A stretch of 64,000 nt of DNA. Origin: Flavobacterium sp. (lineage in GTDB: Bacteria; Bacteroidota; Bacteroidia; Flavobacteriales; Flavobacteriaceae). Where the stretch lies: the NCBI GenBank assembly GCA_016721735.1, contig JADKHM010000004.1, positions 248,001 to 312,000 of the forward strand, given 5' to 3'. The position numbers and the translations under genes are program-made. Under the pieces are notes generated by a model. That model did no database searches. It saw only the letters and a program-made list of their open reading frames with translations, and had not been told where the DNA came from. Shown here one piece after another: positions 26,239 through 34,415 of this stretch. Numbering within the stretch: the stretch's first letter is position 1; each line of letters starts with the position of its first letter.

Positions 26239-26901
26239 TTAGTTGATTACTGGTTTTGCTAAAGAAACAGATTGAATTACACCATTGGCATCAATAAAGT
26301 CAAACATCAGATAAGCGTTCTCGGTAACAATGCCATTTAATTCGTATTGCAAGACGTGAGTTCCTTCCGGTAATTCCTTAAAACGATCATTCAAAGTGGC
26401 GGTAATATTGGTACCAATACCTGCTGAATTAACTTTAGTCATATTAAGCTTTGCCAGGCGATGATCAAACGTTTGAATAGTTACCGGAATACTGAGTACT
26501 ATTCCTTCTGTACTTCTATTCTTTATAATTGGTGCCGAAAATGAAATTGCGTTGGAATCGAAAATCATTTTTATGGGACTTACTTCAACGACAATTTCTT
26601 TGGGTAAATGTCGTTCGGCACAGTTCTCTTTTTGATGATTATCTTGCTCTTCAATTTTTATTGTATACACGCCTGGAGTTGAAAAAATGTAATTATTAAT
26701 TTCATTGCTCTTTAGATGTATCTTACGTGACTCATTGAAAAAATAAAAATGTGTGCCCTTCGAAACCTCGCCTAAATCTATCTTCTCATTATAAGAAATC
26801 ACTATTCGATTTTGCGAATATAGCGACGTCAAAAAGAGCATTGCAAAAAATGTAATGAGGACTTTATTTTTTAATTTGAAATTTAAGATTAGTTTTGGCA
26901 T
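26239..26901 (-). CDS. Secreted protein, unknown, linked to the type B gene
   Basis: A 220-residue protein with a hydrophobic signal region (about 12-30, VLITFFAMLFLTSLYSQ). The mature part is beta-rich with GVYTIKIEEQDNHQKENC and a conserved-looking PEGTHVLQYELNG block. It ends 2 bases before the start of the broken secreted gene, in the same orientation, so it is the first gene of that operon and may act as a partner or chaperone, but this is inference. No family was recognised. Confidence 0.75.
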   Translation of the reverse strand: MPKLILNFKLKNKVLITFFAMLFLTSLYSQNRIVISYNEKIDLGEVSKGTHFYFFNESRKIHLKSNEINNYIFSTPGVYTIKIEEQDNHQKENCAERHLPKEIVVEVSPIKMIFDSNAISFSAPIIKNRSTEGIVLSIPVTIQTFDHRLAKLNMTKVNSAGIGTNITATLNDRFKELPEGTHVLQYELNGIVTENAYLMFDFIDANGVIQSVSLAKPVIN

Positions 26902-27010
26902 GGCTTGTTTGCTGTTGTTTCCCTCAAATATATTGATAAGAATTGAAGAAAGAAAGCCATTATGGAAAATACCAAATAAACTTGCTCGCTAAAAAACAAT
27001 AAAAATTACA

Positions 27011-27652
27011 ATGATGTCATTACACCACCTGATTCGTGAGCCTAAAATAATTAAGGACAAAAACCCGCTATTACTGCTACTTCACGGCTACGGAAGTAAT
27101 GAAGAAGATTTGTTTTCTTTTGCAAGTGAACTTCCAGAGGAATATTACGTCATTTCTGTTCGCGCTCCGTATGATATGATGTATGGTAGTTACGCTTGGT
27201 ATGCCATCAACTTTGACGCGGATGAAAACAAATTTTCTGACCACGAACAAGCACGCCAATCAAGAGATTTGATTGCTCGTTTTATTGATGAATTAGTTGC
27301 TAATTACGCCATCGATGAGAACAATATCACTCTAATCGGATTTAGCCAGGGTTGTATTTTGAGTTATGCAGTTGCGTTGTCATATCCGCAAAAAGTGCAG
27401 CGCGTTGTTGCAATGAGTGGTTATTTGAATCTTGACATTGCTACAGAAAGCTATGCTAGCAATGACTTTAGCAATTTGAAAATATTTGCTTCACACGGGA
27501 CGGTAGACCAAGTGATTCCGGTTGATTGGGCGCGAAAAGCAAAACCTATTTTAGAGACTTTAGGCATTAAAACGACTTACAAAGAATATCCCATTGGGCA
27601 CGGCGTTTCACCACAGAACTTTTATGATTTCAAAAACTGGTTGGAAGAATAA
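27011..27652 (+). CDS. Alpha/beta hydrolase (carboxylesterase/phospholipase-like)
   Basis: A 213-residue serine hydrolase. The oxyanion/nucleotide-like loop LHGYGSNEEDL, nucleophile elbow GFSQGC (Ser about residue 116), the acid in SHGTVDQVIPV and the His in GHGVSP make a complete catalytic triad. It resembles the acyl-protein thioesterase/YpfH-type carboxylesterases. It has no signal peptide. ATG at 27014 is an alternative start. It stands alone between divergent or convergent neighbours. Confidence 0.92.
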   Translation: MMSLHHLIREPKIIKDKNPLLLLLHGYGSNEEDLFSFASELPEEYYVISVRAPYDMMYGSYAWYAINFDADENKFSDHEQARQSRDLIARFIDELVANYAIDENNITLIGFSQGCILSYAVALSYPQKVQRVVAMSGYLNLDIATESYASNDFSNLKIFASHGTVDQVIPVDWARKAKPILETLGIKTTYKEYPIGHGVSPQNFYDFKNWLEE

Positions 27653-27745
27653 TTGAGTTTAAACTAGCTTTCTTGTTCCTCTGTTTTCTTGGTGCACCAA
27701 AAGCAAATTTAGAATAGTGAGCGTAAACCCAAATAATTTATCCTG

Positions 27746-28246
27746 TTACTTTTGGTAGAGCAATGATTGAATTACTTCAAAAGTAACCGTTTCATCTTCA
27801 TTGATAAAATATTTCAAAAGCACTTCACCCCAATATTCTCCATCACTATAATCTGCAATTATCCATCTGTGGTTCAGGACTTTTGCTTTGTTTATTATAA
27901 ATTTCTGAGCGCCTATTTGATCTTGTCCAGTGAATGGATTTCCTTTTGGATTTTCATTCAAGTCCATTAATTTTTCCTTTACGTACGGAATCAGCTTTTC
28001 ATACGGAATGAATTTCTTTGAGTCCCCAGAATCAAAATAGTTCTGAGCGTTTTGATTGTTTTCTAATGAAAAATAATTGGCGTCATCATATTTTGTCGAC
28101 ACCGCCATCAAACTGTCTTTTAGCTTTGTATTCGTTGCTTCAAATCTGGTTTCGTCGAAAAGCATCTTTTTGCTATAATACATATAGGTAAAAATATTGA
28201 TCAAGACCGCTAGAATAAAAAGGTAAAGGAAAAGAGATTTTTTCAT
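27746..28246 (-). CDS. Membrane-anchored protein, unknown
   Basis: A 166-residue protein with one N-terminal transmembrane helix (about residues 5-23) followed by a soluble domain (DSLMAVSTKYDDANYFSLE, then WIIADYSDGEYWGEVLLKYF). The last part is conserved in flavobacterial homologues that are often labelled hydrolases, but I see no catalytic motif. It faces the periplasm by the positive-inside rule. It is 15 bases upstream of the MBL-fold gene's stop, so the two genes lie in one orientation. Confidence 0.75.
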   Translation of the reverse strand: MKKSLFLYLFILAVLINIFTYMYYSKKMLFDETRFEATNTKLKDSLMAVSTKYDDANYFSLENNQNAQNYFDSGDSKKFIPYEKLIPYVKEKLMDLNENPKGNPFTGQDQIGAQKFIINKAKVLNHRWIIADYSDGEYWGEVLLKYFINEDETVTFEVIQSLLYQK

Positions 28247-28261
28247 TTTGTAAATTATTAA

Positions 28262-29026
28262 TTAAATAGTTATTTCTAAATTATCGTAGGCAACAAATAC
28301 GTTAGGCGGCAACTTTTTTTGAATGTCTTGATGAAATCCGAACAAATGACTAATGTGCGTTAAGTAGGCTTTTTCAGGTTGGATTTTTGCGATAAATGCT
28401 ACAGCTTCCTCCAAATTAAAATGGGAATGATGTGGTTCCTCTCGCAGCGCATTTACTACCAAAGTCTTCACACCTTTCAACTTTTGAACTTCACTTTCCG
28501 CTATTGTCTTAACGTCTGTGAGATAAGCAAAATCATCTATTCGAAAACCAAATACTTGCAAATTTCCGTGCATTATGTTAATCGGAATTGCAATTTTATT
28601 ACCAAGTGGAAAAGGTTCGTTTTCAATGATTTCGTTTGGAATCACTGACGGAGCTCCTGGATAGCGATTATCGACTTCAAACACATAATCAAAACGTCGG
28701 CGCAAATTCTGGATTACTCTATTGTGGGCAAAAATGGGCATCGGGCCTTGTTTAAAATTAAACGGACGAATATCATCTAAACCAGCAGTATGATCTGCAT
28801 GTTCGTGCGTATATAAGATTCCGTCAATTTTTGGACATTTAGAGCGAAGCATTTGCTGCCGAAAATCAGGTCCACAATCAACAATATAAGAATGTCCCTC
28901 CCAGTAAATCCATATCGACACGCGAAGTCTTTTGTCTCTTGAATCCTCGCTTAGACAAACGGAATGTTGACTTCCAATTACTGGAATACCTTGTGATGTG
29001 CCAGTCCCTAAAAAATAGACTTTCAA
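28262..29026 (-). CDS. MBL-fold metallo-hydrolase (PhnP/RNase Z-like)
   Basis: A 254-residue metallo-beta-lactamase-fold hydrolase. The metal-binding signature is THEHADHTAGLDDIRPFNF, with upstream LGTGTSQGIPVIGS and downstream residues in YLTHISHLFGFH. The N-terminal GTGTSQGIP is characteristic of the PhnP/RNase-Z-like branch, which acts on phosphodiesters. The C-terminal CPEKAYLTH-like region (QPEKAYLTHISH) carries a further His ligand. Cytoplasmic. The physiological substrate is not known. Confidence 0.92.
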   Translation of the reverse strand: MKVYFLGTGTSQGIPVIGSQHSVCLSEDSRDKRLRVSIWIYWEGHSYIVDCGPDFRQQMLRSKCPKIDGILYTHEHADHTAGLDDIRPFNFKQGPMPIFAHNRVIQNLRRRFDYVFEVDNRYPGAPSVIPNEIIENEPFPLGNKIAIPINIMHGNLQVFGFRIDDFAYLTDVKTIAESEVQKLKGVKTLVVNALREEPHHSHFNLEEAVAFIAKIQPEKAYLTHISHLFGFHQDIQKKLPPNVFVAYDNLEITI

Positions 29027-29063
29027 TTTGTTATTTTTTTACAAAAATACTATTAATTATCAG

Positions 29064-29091
29064 TTGGTAAAGTCCTATTTTGTTAACTTTG
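29064..29091 (+). promoter_or_regulatory. Bacteroidota-type promoter
   Basis: TTG (29064-29066), 17-base spacer, TAACTTTG (29084-29091), then the ATG at 29120. It matches TTG-N17-23-TAnnTTTG precisely. Confidence 0.75.
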
Positions 29092-29119
29092 TGCTAGAAT
29101 TACTACGTTACCTCAAATC

Positions 29120-30580
29120 ATGGATAAACAAATTAAGTTAAAAGGAGACAAAGTCATAGAGCAAGTTCCGTCTACAAAGGACAAGGCGCTCCGTATCAAT
29201 TTGAACGAAAATATATACGGAACCTTTGCGGAAATAGGCGCTGGACAAGAAACAGTGCGACATTTCTTTAGATCTGGAGGCTCTTCTGGAACGATTGCAA
29301 AAGCAATGAGCGCATACGACAAAGACTTTAGTGACGCTATTTATGGTGTCGAAGAAGATGGTCGTTACGTAACAGAAAGTCGATTAAAGAAAATGCTTAC
29401 GCACGAGGTAGATCTTATCGAAAAGCGTTTAAGCAGAGAGAAACATCCTCACAAAATGTTCTTCAGTTACGCAAATACCGTAGCAACCATCGATTTTGCA
29501 AAGCAATTTAAAGGTCACGGTTGGGTTGGTATTCGATTTCAAATTGAACCTGAAGAAGATTATAATGACATCATCATTCATATTCGATTTAAAGAAACTG
29601 ATGCACGACTGCAACAAGAAACCTTAGGGGTTTTGGGGGTCAATTTGATTTATGGCGCTTTTTACAAATACAACGACCCAAAGAAACTCTTGCGTTATTT
29701 GTATGATCACTTAGACAAAGATCAGTTAGAAATAGATACTGTCAATTTCTCTGGGCCACGATTTGAAGATGTGGATAATCGTCTGATGAGTTTGCAATTG
29801 GTAAAAAATGGAATGACCGATGCAGTGATGTTTGATCCTGAAGGAAAAAATATCTTACCAGCTGCCATCTTATATAAGAAAAATATCTTAGCATTGCGCG
29901 GAAGTTTCCGACCGGTTACTAGCGTTAACATGGACATGTATGAGAAGTCATTGAAAATGTTTCTTGCTGAAAGTAAAGTTCAAAAAGACAACACCTTAGT
30001 AGTTTTCGAAATTACCCTTTCCAACTTGCGCTCCGAAGGTGAGATTGACGAACGAGATTTTATGGATCGTGCGGAATTACTATGTTCACTTGGGCAAACC
30101 GTAATGATTTCGAATTTCCAGGAATACTATAAAGTAGTAGAGTATTTTTCTAATTATACCAAAGCTCGAATGGGATTGGCCATGGGTGTGAATAATTTGA
30201 TTGATATTTTTGACGAAAAATACTATCGCCATTTGAGTGGTGGCATACTGGAAGCTTTCGGAAAGTTGTTTTATCGCGATTTGAAAGTTTTTGTATATCC
30301 GATGTTAGGTGAAGACGGAGAAGTAATCAATTCAGAGAATTTGAAAGTGCATCCTCGTATGAAAGAGCTTTATAAATTCTTTAAGTTTAATGGAAAAGTG
30401 GTGGATATTGATGAATTCAATCCAAATAATTTACAAGTATTTTCTCGAGAAGTGCTCAAAATGATTAATCACGGAAAATCTGGTTGGGAGAATATGTTAC
30501 CGAAAGGAATTGCAGAACTCATTAAGAAACACAAGCTTTTTGGTTACGATCCGAATAAGGTTTTGGAAGAAACCAAATAG
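29120..30580 (+). CDS. Conserved cytosolic protein of unknown function
   Basis: A 486-residue protein with no signal peptide, membrane segment or recognisable catalytic motif. Blocks such as AEIGAGQETVRHFF, SGGSSGTIAKAMSAYDKDFSD and FFSYANTVATIDFAKQF are conserved in Bacteroidota and Cyanobacteria homologues. Databases tend to give unlikely names (TonB-dependent receptor or nicotinate-nucleotide adenylyltransferase); I do not support either. The Gly-rich GAGQETVRHF opening recalls a nucleotide-binding loop. It is transcribed alone from a consensus promoter and ends at a strong terminator. Confidence 0.8.
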   Translation: MDKQIKLKGDKVIEQVPSTKDKALRINLNENIYGTFAEIGAGQETVRHFFRSGGSSGTIAKAMSAYDKDFSDAIYGVEEDGRYVTESRLKKMLTHEVDLIEKRLSREKHPHKMFFSYANTVATIDFAKQFKGHGWVGIRFQIEPEEDYNDIIIHIRFKETDARLQQETLGVLGVNLIYGAFYKYNDPKKLLRYLYDHLDKDQLEIDTVNFSGPRFEDVDNRLMSLQLVKNGMTDAVMFDPEGKNILPAAILYKKNILALRGSFRPVTSVNMDMYEKSLKMFLAESKVQKDNTLVVFEITLSNLRSEGEIDERDFMDRAELLCSLGQTVMISNFQEYYKVVEYFSNYTKARMGLAMGVNNLIDIFDEKYYRHLSGGILEAFGKLFYRDLKVFVYPMLGEDGEVINSENLKVHPRMKELYKFFKFNGKVVDIDEFNPNNLQVFSREVLKMINHGKSGWENMLPKGIAELIKKHKLFGYDPNKVLEETK

Positions 30581-30593
30581 TTTTAGAATAAAG

Positions 30594-30644
30594 AAAAGAG
30601 CCAACAATCACAAAACAAAATTGTGTTTGTTGGCTCTTTTTTTT
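30594..30644. terminator. Strong bidirectional terminator
   Basis: AAAAGAGCCAACA pairs with TGTTGGCTCTTTT across an interior CACAA/TTGTG stem, with an A-rich flank on one side and T-run on the other. It serves both the convergent unknown gene (29120-30580) and bcp. Confidence 0.88.
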
Positions 30645-30648
30645 GATA

Positions 30649-31101
30649 TTACTTGAGAATCTGCGCGGCGTGGGCTTTCGTTTTTACTTCAGAAATCACT
30701 TCGTCTATTAGTCCGTTTTCGTCGATAACAAAAGTTGTTCTGTGAATACCATCGTATTCTTTTCCCATGAATTTTTTTGGTCCCCAAACGCCAAAAGCTT
30801 GAATCACCGATTTATCTTCATCGGCCAAAAGTGGAAAAGGAAATTCAAATTTGTTTTTGAAATTTGCTTGTGCTTTTGCGTTGTCAGCGCTTACGCCCAA
30901 CAGCGCATAATTATTGGCTTGAAACCGAGCAAAATTATCACGAAGATCGCAAGCTTCTGCGGTACATCCTGGAGTGTTGGCTTTTGGATAGAAAAACACG
31001 ACCAATTTCTTACCGTGATAATCTGCTAATGTATGTACGGTTCCGTCTTGATCTTTCGCCGAAAAATTTGGAGCTTGATCCCCTTTTTTTAATGTCGTCA
31101 T
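30649..31101 (-). CDS. bcp: Thioredoxin-dependent thiol peroxidase (Bcp/PrxQ)
   Basis: A 150-residue peroxiredoxin that reduces peroxides with thioredoxin. The peroxidatic Cys is C46 and a resolving Cys C51 in PGCTAEACDLRD, the spacing of atypical two-cysteine PrxQ. KFMGKEYDGIHRTTFVID near the C-terminus is also typical. No signal peptide. It is divergent from nth, with a 234-base gap. Confidence 0.96.
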   Translation of the reverse strand: MTTLKKGDQAPNFSAKDQDGTVHTLADYHGKKLVVFFYPKANTPGCTAEACDLRDNFARFQANNYALLGVSADNAKAQANFKNKFEFPFPLLADEDKSVIQAFGVWGPKKFMGKEYDGIHRTTFVIDENGLIDEVISEVKTKAHAAQILK

Positions 31102-31335
31102 GAGTTGCTTATTTTGAATTAAGAATGTATGTCTTTTGATTCGGAGGTCATGCCCCAGATGGCAGTGAAAACCCCGGAGGTTATAAAGCTAATTTTTGTT
31201 GCAATGGGCCAGCGACCAGAGGAAGCTGAGACGATTGTGTATAAAAATAGTTTTAGAACCTGCGGCGTTGCAGCGAACAGCTGGATTAGGCACATCCTAA
31301 ATTTTGTCTTATTTTTACCTCATAAAAGTAGTAAA

Positions 31336-32007
31336 ATGACCCAACAAGAGCGTGTAACGTTTGTTATAAATACGTTAAAAGAGTACTATCCGACCATTCC
31401 GATTCCGTTGGCGCATAAAGATCCGTATACTTTATTGGTTGCTGTTTTGCTTTCGGCACAATGCACAGATGTTCGTGTGAATCAAATTACGCCGATACTT
31501 TTTGCGAAAGCGGACAATCCGTATGATATGGTCAAAATGACTGTGGAAGAAATAAAGGACATTATTCGACCTTGTGGATTATCGCCAATGAAGTCGAAAG
31601 GCATTCATGGTTTGTCACAAATATTAATTGATAAACACGATGGTCAGGTTCCACAAGATTTTGAAGCTCTGGAAGCATTACCTGCAGTGGGTCATAAAAC
31701 GGCAAGTGTTGTGATGAGTCAGGCATTTGGTGTTCCCGCTTTTCCGGTAGACACGCATATTCATCGTTTGATGTATCGATGGAATTTTACTAACGGAAAA
31801 AATGTAGTTCAAACCGAAAAAGATGCCAAACGCCTTTTTCCGAAGGAGTTATGGAACGATTTGCATTTACAAATTATCTGGTACGGTCGAGAATATTCGC
31901 CAGCACGTGGATTTGATTTAGAAAAAGACATTATTACGAAGACGATTGGCAGAAAATCTTTTTTGAAAGAAATAACTACTGAGCGCACAATAAAGAAAAG
32001 TAGATGA
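31336..32007 (+). CDS. nth: Endonuclease III lacking the iron-sulfur cluster loop
   Basis: A 223-residue DNA glycosylase/AP lyase for oxidised pyrimidines. The helix-hairpin-helix LPAVGHKTASVV with catalytic Lys at 121, and the Asp at 139 in VDTHIHR, are intact. The four C-terminal cysteines that bind [4Fe-4S] in E. coli Nth are absent: the region reads WYGREYSPARGFDLEKD with no Cys. The start at 31336 (MTQQERVTFV) gives the usual length; an in-frame ATG at 31129 would add 69 residues not seen in the family. It ends at a terminator. Confidence 0.94.
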   Translation: MTQQERVTFVINTLKEYYPTIPIPLAHKDPYTLLVAVLLSAQCTDVRVNQITPILFAKADNPYDMVKMTVEEIKDIIRPCGLSPMKSKGIHGLSQILIDKHDGQVPQDFEALEALPAVGHKTASVVMSQAFGVPAFPVDTHIHRLMYRWNFTNGKNVVQTEKDAKRLFPKELWNDLHLQIIWYGREYSPARGFDLEKDIITKTIGRKSFLKEITTERTIKKSR

Positions 32008-32018
32008 CACTTATAGAT

Positions 32019-32051
32019 AAAAAAATCCCGATTAGACTCGGGATTTTTTTT
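32019..32051. terminator. Bidirectional terminator between nth and the small gene
   Basis: AATCCCGA, a short loop, TCGGGATT, with A-run and T-run flanks. It lies between convergent genes. Confidence 0.85.
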
Positions 32052-32193
32052 AATTAGCTATTACTTCAATGTTCAATTTACCGACTTTCAAAAAGCTCAT
32101 TGCTTTGGAGTAATTTAATAAAAAAGAAATGGTTTCTTTTTTAGGTTTCATTGAAGGAGTTACTAATGATTTTCTAGAGTAAATTTTTGCCAT
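32050..32193 (-). CDS. Small conserved basic protein
   Basis: A 47-residue protein starting at 32193 (MAKIYSRKSLVTPSMKPKKE). It is Lys-rich and has no membrane segment. The same start and the ending KVGKLNIEVIAN recur in flavobacterial genomes as an unannotated small protein. It lies 53 bases downstream of the ECF sigma-factor gene in the same orientation, so co-transcription is likely. Role unknown. Confidence 0.6.
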   Translation of the reverse strand: MAKIYSRKSLVTPSMKPKKETISFLLNYSKAMSFLKVGKLNIEVIAN

Positions 32194-32246
32194 ATTGTAG
32201 TTATTGTGTTTGTTTCTACTACAACGTGGCATTCTCCTATATATTG

Positions 32247-32831
32247 TTAATTCGTCAAAATAATTTGATGCTTCTCGATCACTTTTCTTAGGTTCATTAA
32301 CGCATAACGCATTCTACCTAAGGCTGTATTGATACTAACACCTGTTAATTCTGAAATTTCTTTGAAACTTAGGTCTTGATAAATTCGCATCACTAGAACT
32401 TCTTTTTGATCTTGAGGTAGTTCTTCGATGAGTTTCTTCAGGTCTTTTTCAACTTGATCGGTGATCATCTGATTCTCGACCGTTAAGGAATTATCAGTCA
32501 TAATGGAGAAAATAGAAAACTCCTCTGTCTCGCGATACATCGGCATTTTTTTGTTTCTTCTAAAATGATCAATAATTAAGTTGTGCGCAATTCGCATTAC
32601 CCACGGCAAGAATTTTCCTTCTTCGTTATAGGAGTTTGATTTCAGCGTTTTGATAACCTTGATAAAAGTATCTTGAAAAATATCGTCACTTAAATCTCTA
32701 TCCGAAATTTTTGAGTAGATAAAACCGTAAATTTTTGATTGGTGCCTATTGATTAATGTAGCCAAAGCGGTTTCGTCACCTGCCACATAATTCTTTACCA
32801 ATAATGCATCTGGGATTTGTACATTAGCCAT
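32247..32831 (-). CDS. ECF-type RNA polymerase sigma factor
   Basis: A 194-residue sigma-70-family factor. Region 2 contains DDIFQDTFIKVIKTLK and WVMRIAHNLIIDHFRRNKK; region 4 contains LVMRIYQDLSFKEISELTG with a helix-turn-helix near VSINTALGRMRYAL. No anti-sigma gene is adjacent, only the 47-residue protein. Bacteroidota have a related constitutive group of such factors. The target promoters are not evident. Confidence 0.92.
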   Translation of the reverse strand: MANVQIPDALLVKNYVAGDETALATLINRHQSKIYGFIYSKISDRDLSDDIFQDTFIKVIKTLKSNSYNEEGKFLPWVMRIAHNLIIDHFRRNKKMPMYRETEEFSIFSIMTDNSLTVENQMITDQVEKDLKKLIEELPQDQKEVLVMRIYQDLSFKEISELTGVSINTALGRMRYALMNLRKVIEKHQIILTN

Positions 32832-33133
32832 ATATTACTTTTTAAATTAGTTTAATAAAATAAGAGAAATCTCTAAAAAGTAATTTTTTGTTATAGGCAA
32901 ATGTTAAATTAGAATTAATACTAAGCCAAATGTAGCATAAATATTTCCTTAAAAGCAAATATGAGTTGAAAATTTAACAACTTTCTTACAATAAAAGTTG
33001 TGTTCCCTTTGATTTTCGGGGATAAAAATCAATATGAGAAAAAGTTTCAAAAGCAATCATTAGAAGAAAGTGTCTTACTTCTGAAACTTTGTAACATTCG
33101 ATAATCAAATGAAAGCTACTTACTACTCGATGA
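32832..33133. other. Intergenic region upstream of the sigma-factor gene
   Basis: AT-rich spacer of about 300 bases. It holds the lost C-terminal end of the neighbouring secreted gene (about 33123-33133). No promoter of good spacing, operator or RNA could be supported. Confidence 0.5.
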
Positions 33134-34018
33134 TTAATTTTTTTGTAGTCCTGCTGTAGCTGTCCAAATATCCATGTGGAAATTAGTAAAACCAGCAGCA
33201 TTAAATCTACCTGACAAAAATGATATTCCTTCACAACCTAATCCTGTAATCTTGTTTGTATTGTTTCCTTCTACTTGAACTAGTGTAGTTGTAGCACCAC
33301 ACCATGAAGTGTTGTATGTGTTATCATTAAGAGGTGTATTATCAACTCCTAAGTAGTTAAATTCAGCGATAGGCGCATAAGCATCACTAAAAATTGACTT
33401 CACATCTGCAGCCGGACGGTTTGGTGGAGTAGGAGCGGCAGTTGCTGGTGAAGGCTCTGGAAGAATAGGAGCCGCTTCACTGGTTACATTATCAACATAC
33501 ACAGTGAAATTTCCATGACTATTGAAACCATCGTTTGTAGCTTTCCAATTTGGGAAAAACACCAATTTTTGATAACTTCCATCAGCCGTACCAGTATTAT
33601 CAAGACCTTGTGTGAATGTGAAGGTCAAAGTTTGCCAAGCATTTGGAGTTGTGTATGATTGAGACGCCGCTGAATTCGGTCCTGCTCCACCCACTTCAAC
33701 TTTAGCTAACATAGTAAACTCTTGAGTAGCATAAACATCAATGCTAACTGTTTTATCAGTTGTCAATTTTAATCTGATATCCTGCTGTATGATTTCAGCA
33801 CCTTGCCATGGATTTCCAGAAGATTGGCTAACTAGCCTCAAATTGTTCATTCTTGTTCCACCCACTTCAGGGTCAGCTTCAATAGAAGCACTAGCCAAAC
33901 CTTCAAAGCCAGCAAAAGTGAAAGAAGGTAAGGTTTCAAAATCTTGAACAACTACTTGCTGCGCAAAGCTAAACTGCGACGTAACAAATAATAATAGTAA
34001 TAATGTAATTTTTTTCAC
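33134..34018 (-). CDS. Carbohydrate-binding secreted protein, truncated (laminarinase-type N-terminus)
   Basis: A 294-residue protein with a signal peptide (to FSFAQ) and two beta-sandwich regions: one near 20-175 (VQDFETLPSF) and one near 205-290 (SIFSDAYAPIAEFNYLG, INPTWxQ-like ending FTNFHMDIWTATAGL). These resemble domains that precede or accompany GH16 laminarinases in flavobacteria; no catalytic domain is present. It stops at QKN after a run of seven A on the minus strand. One extra A would continue as QKKLIIE and stop at 33123, and KLIIE is a typical T9SS type A ending. So it looks like an internally deleted, frameshifted remnant of a T9SS protein. Confidence 0.65.
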   Translation of the reverse strand: MKKITLLLLLFVTSQFSFAQQVVVQDFETLPSFTFAGFEGLASASIEADPEVGGTRMNNLRLVSQSSGNPWQGAEIIQQDIRLKLTTDKTVSIDVYATQEFTMLAKVEVGGAGPNSAASQSYTTPNAWQTLTFTFTQGLDNTGTADGSYQKLVFFPNWKATNDGFNSHGNFTVYVDNVTSEAAPILPEPSPATAAPTPPNRPAADVKSIFSDAYAPIAEFNYLGVDNTPLNDNTYNTSWCGATTTLVQVEGNNTNKITGLGCEGISFLSGRFNAAGFTNFHMDIWTATAGLQKN

Positions 34019-34415
34019 AATAAATTAATTTAAGTGTTTCTGTAAAGCTAGCAAAATGTGTTGATGTTCCTGTCAAAAAAGACTGTATAAAAACTATACA
34101 AAAAAATGGTGCCAAAATGCTTAAAAGTCCATATATACTTAAGAATATGAGATGATTTTCGAACTGGAACCTAATACGACAAACAGAAAATGTTGAGGCG
34201 ATGTAAAGGCAAATAAGCCATTACTATTGATAGATTTGTTTTAAAAATTACATTAATCTAACCTCTAGCGACCAATTTTGCATTTTGAATAAATAAATAC
34301 ATAAATAACTGCAAATATGAAAATTATCATTTTTGCAATTGTTCAGCACGTTCAACGCTCTTTTGTCCTTTGTCAGAATAGAATTAATTACCTTTGTACA
34401 AAATTCAAAATAATA
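34019..34415. other. Intergenic region between the carbohydrate-binding gene and uvrA
   Basis: About 400 bases without a supported gene. An inverted repeat TGTATA-N5-TATACA lies at 34084-34100, 66 bases upstream of the minus gene, and could be an operator. The uvrA promoter lies at the right end. Confidence 0.5.
34363..34396 (+). promoter_or_regulatory. Candidate promoter of uvrA
   Basis: TACCTTTG (34389-34396) matches TAnnTTTG; TTG at 34363-34365 is 23 bases upstream and another TTG at 34370-34372 is 16 bases upstream. The position inside the longer reading frame supports the start at 34416. Confidence 0.55.

Noticed and set aside
31129..31335. 69-residue N-terminal extension of nth from ATG 31129
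   Set aside because: Endonuclease III normally begins at the later ATG (31336), which gives the usual 223 residues; the extension is not typical of the family.
34317..34415. Earlier ATG for uvrA
   Set aside because: It would place the best promoter match inside the coding region and add 33 unrelated residues before the usual UvrA start.
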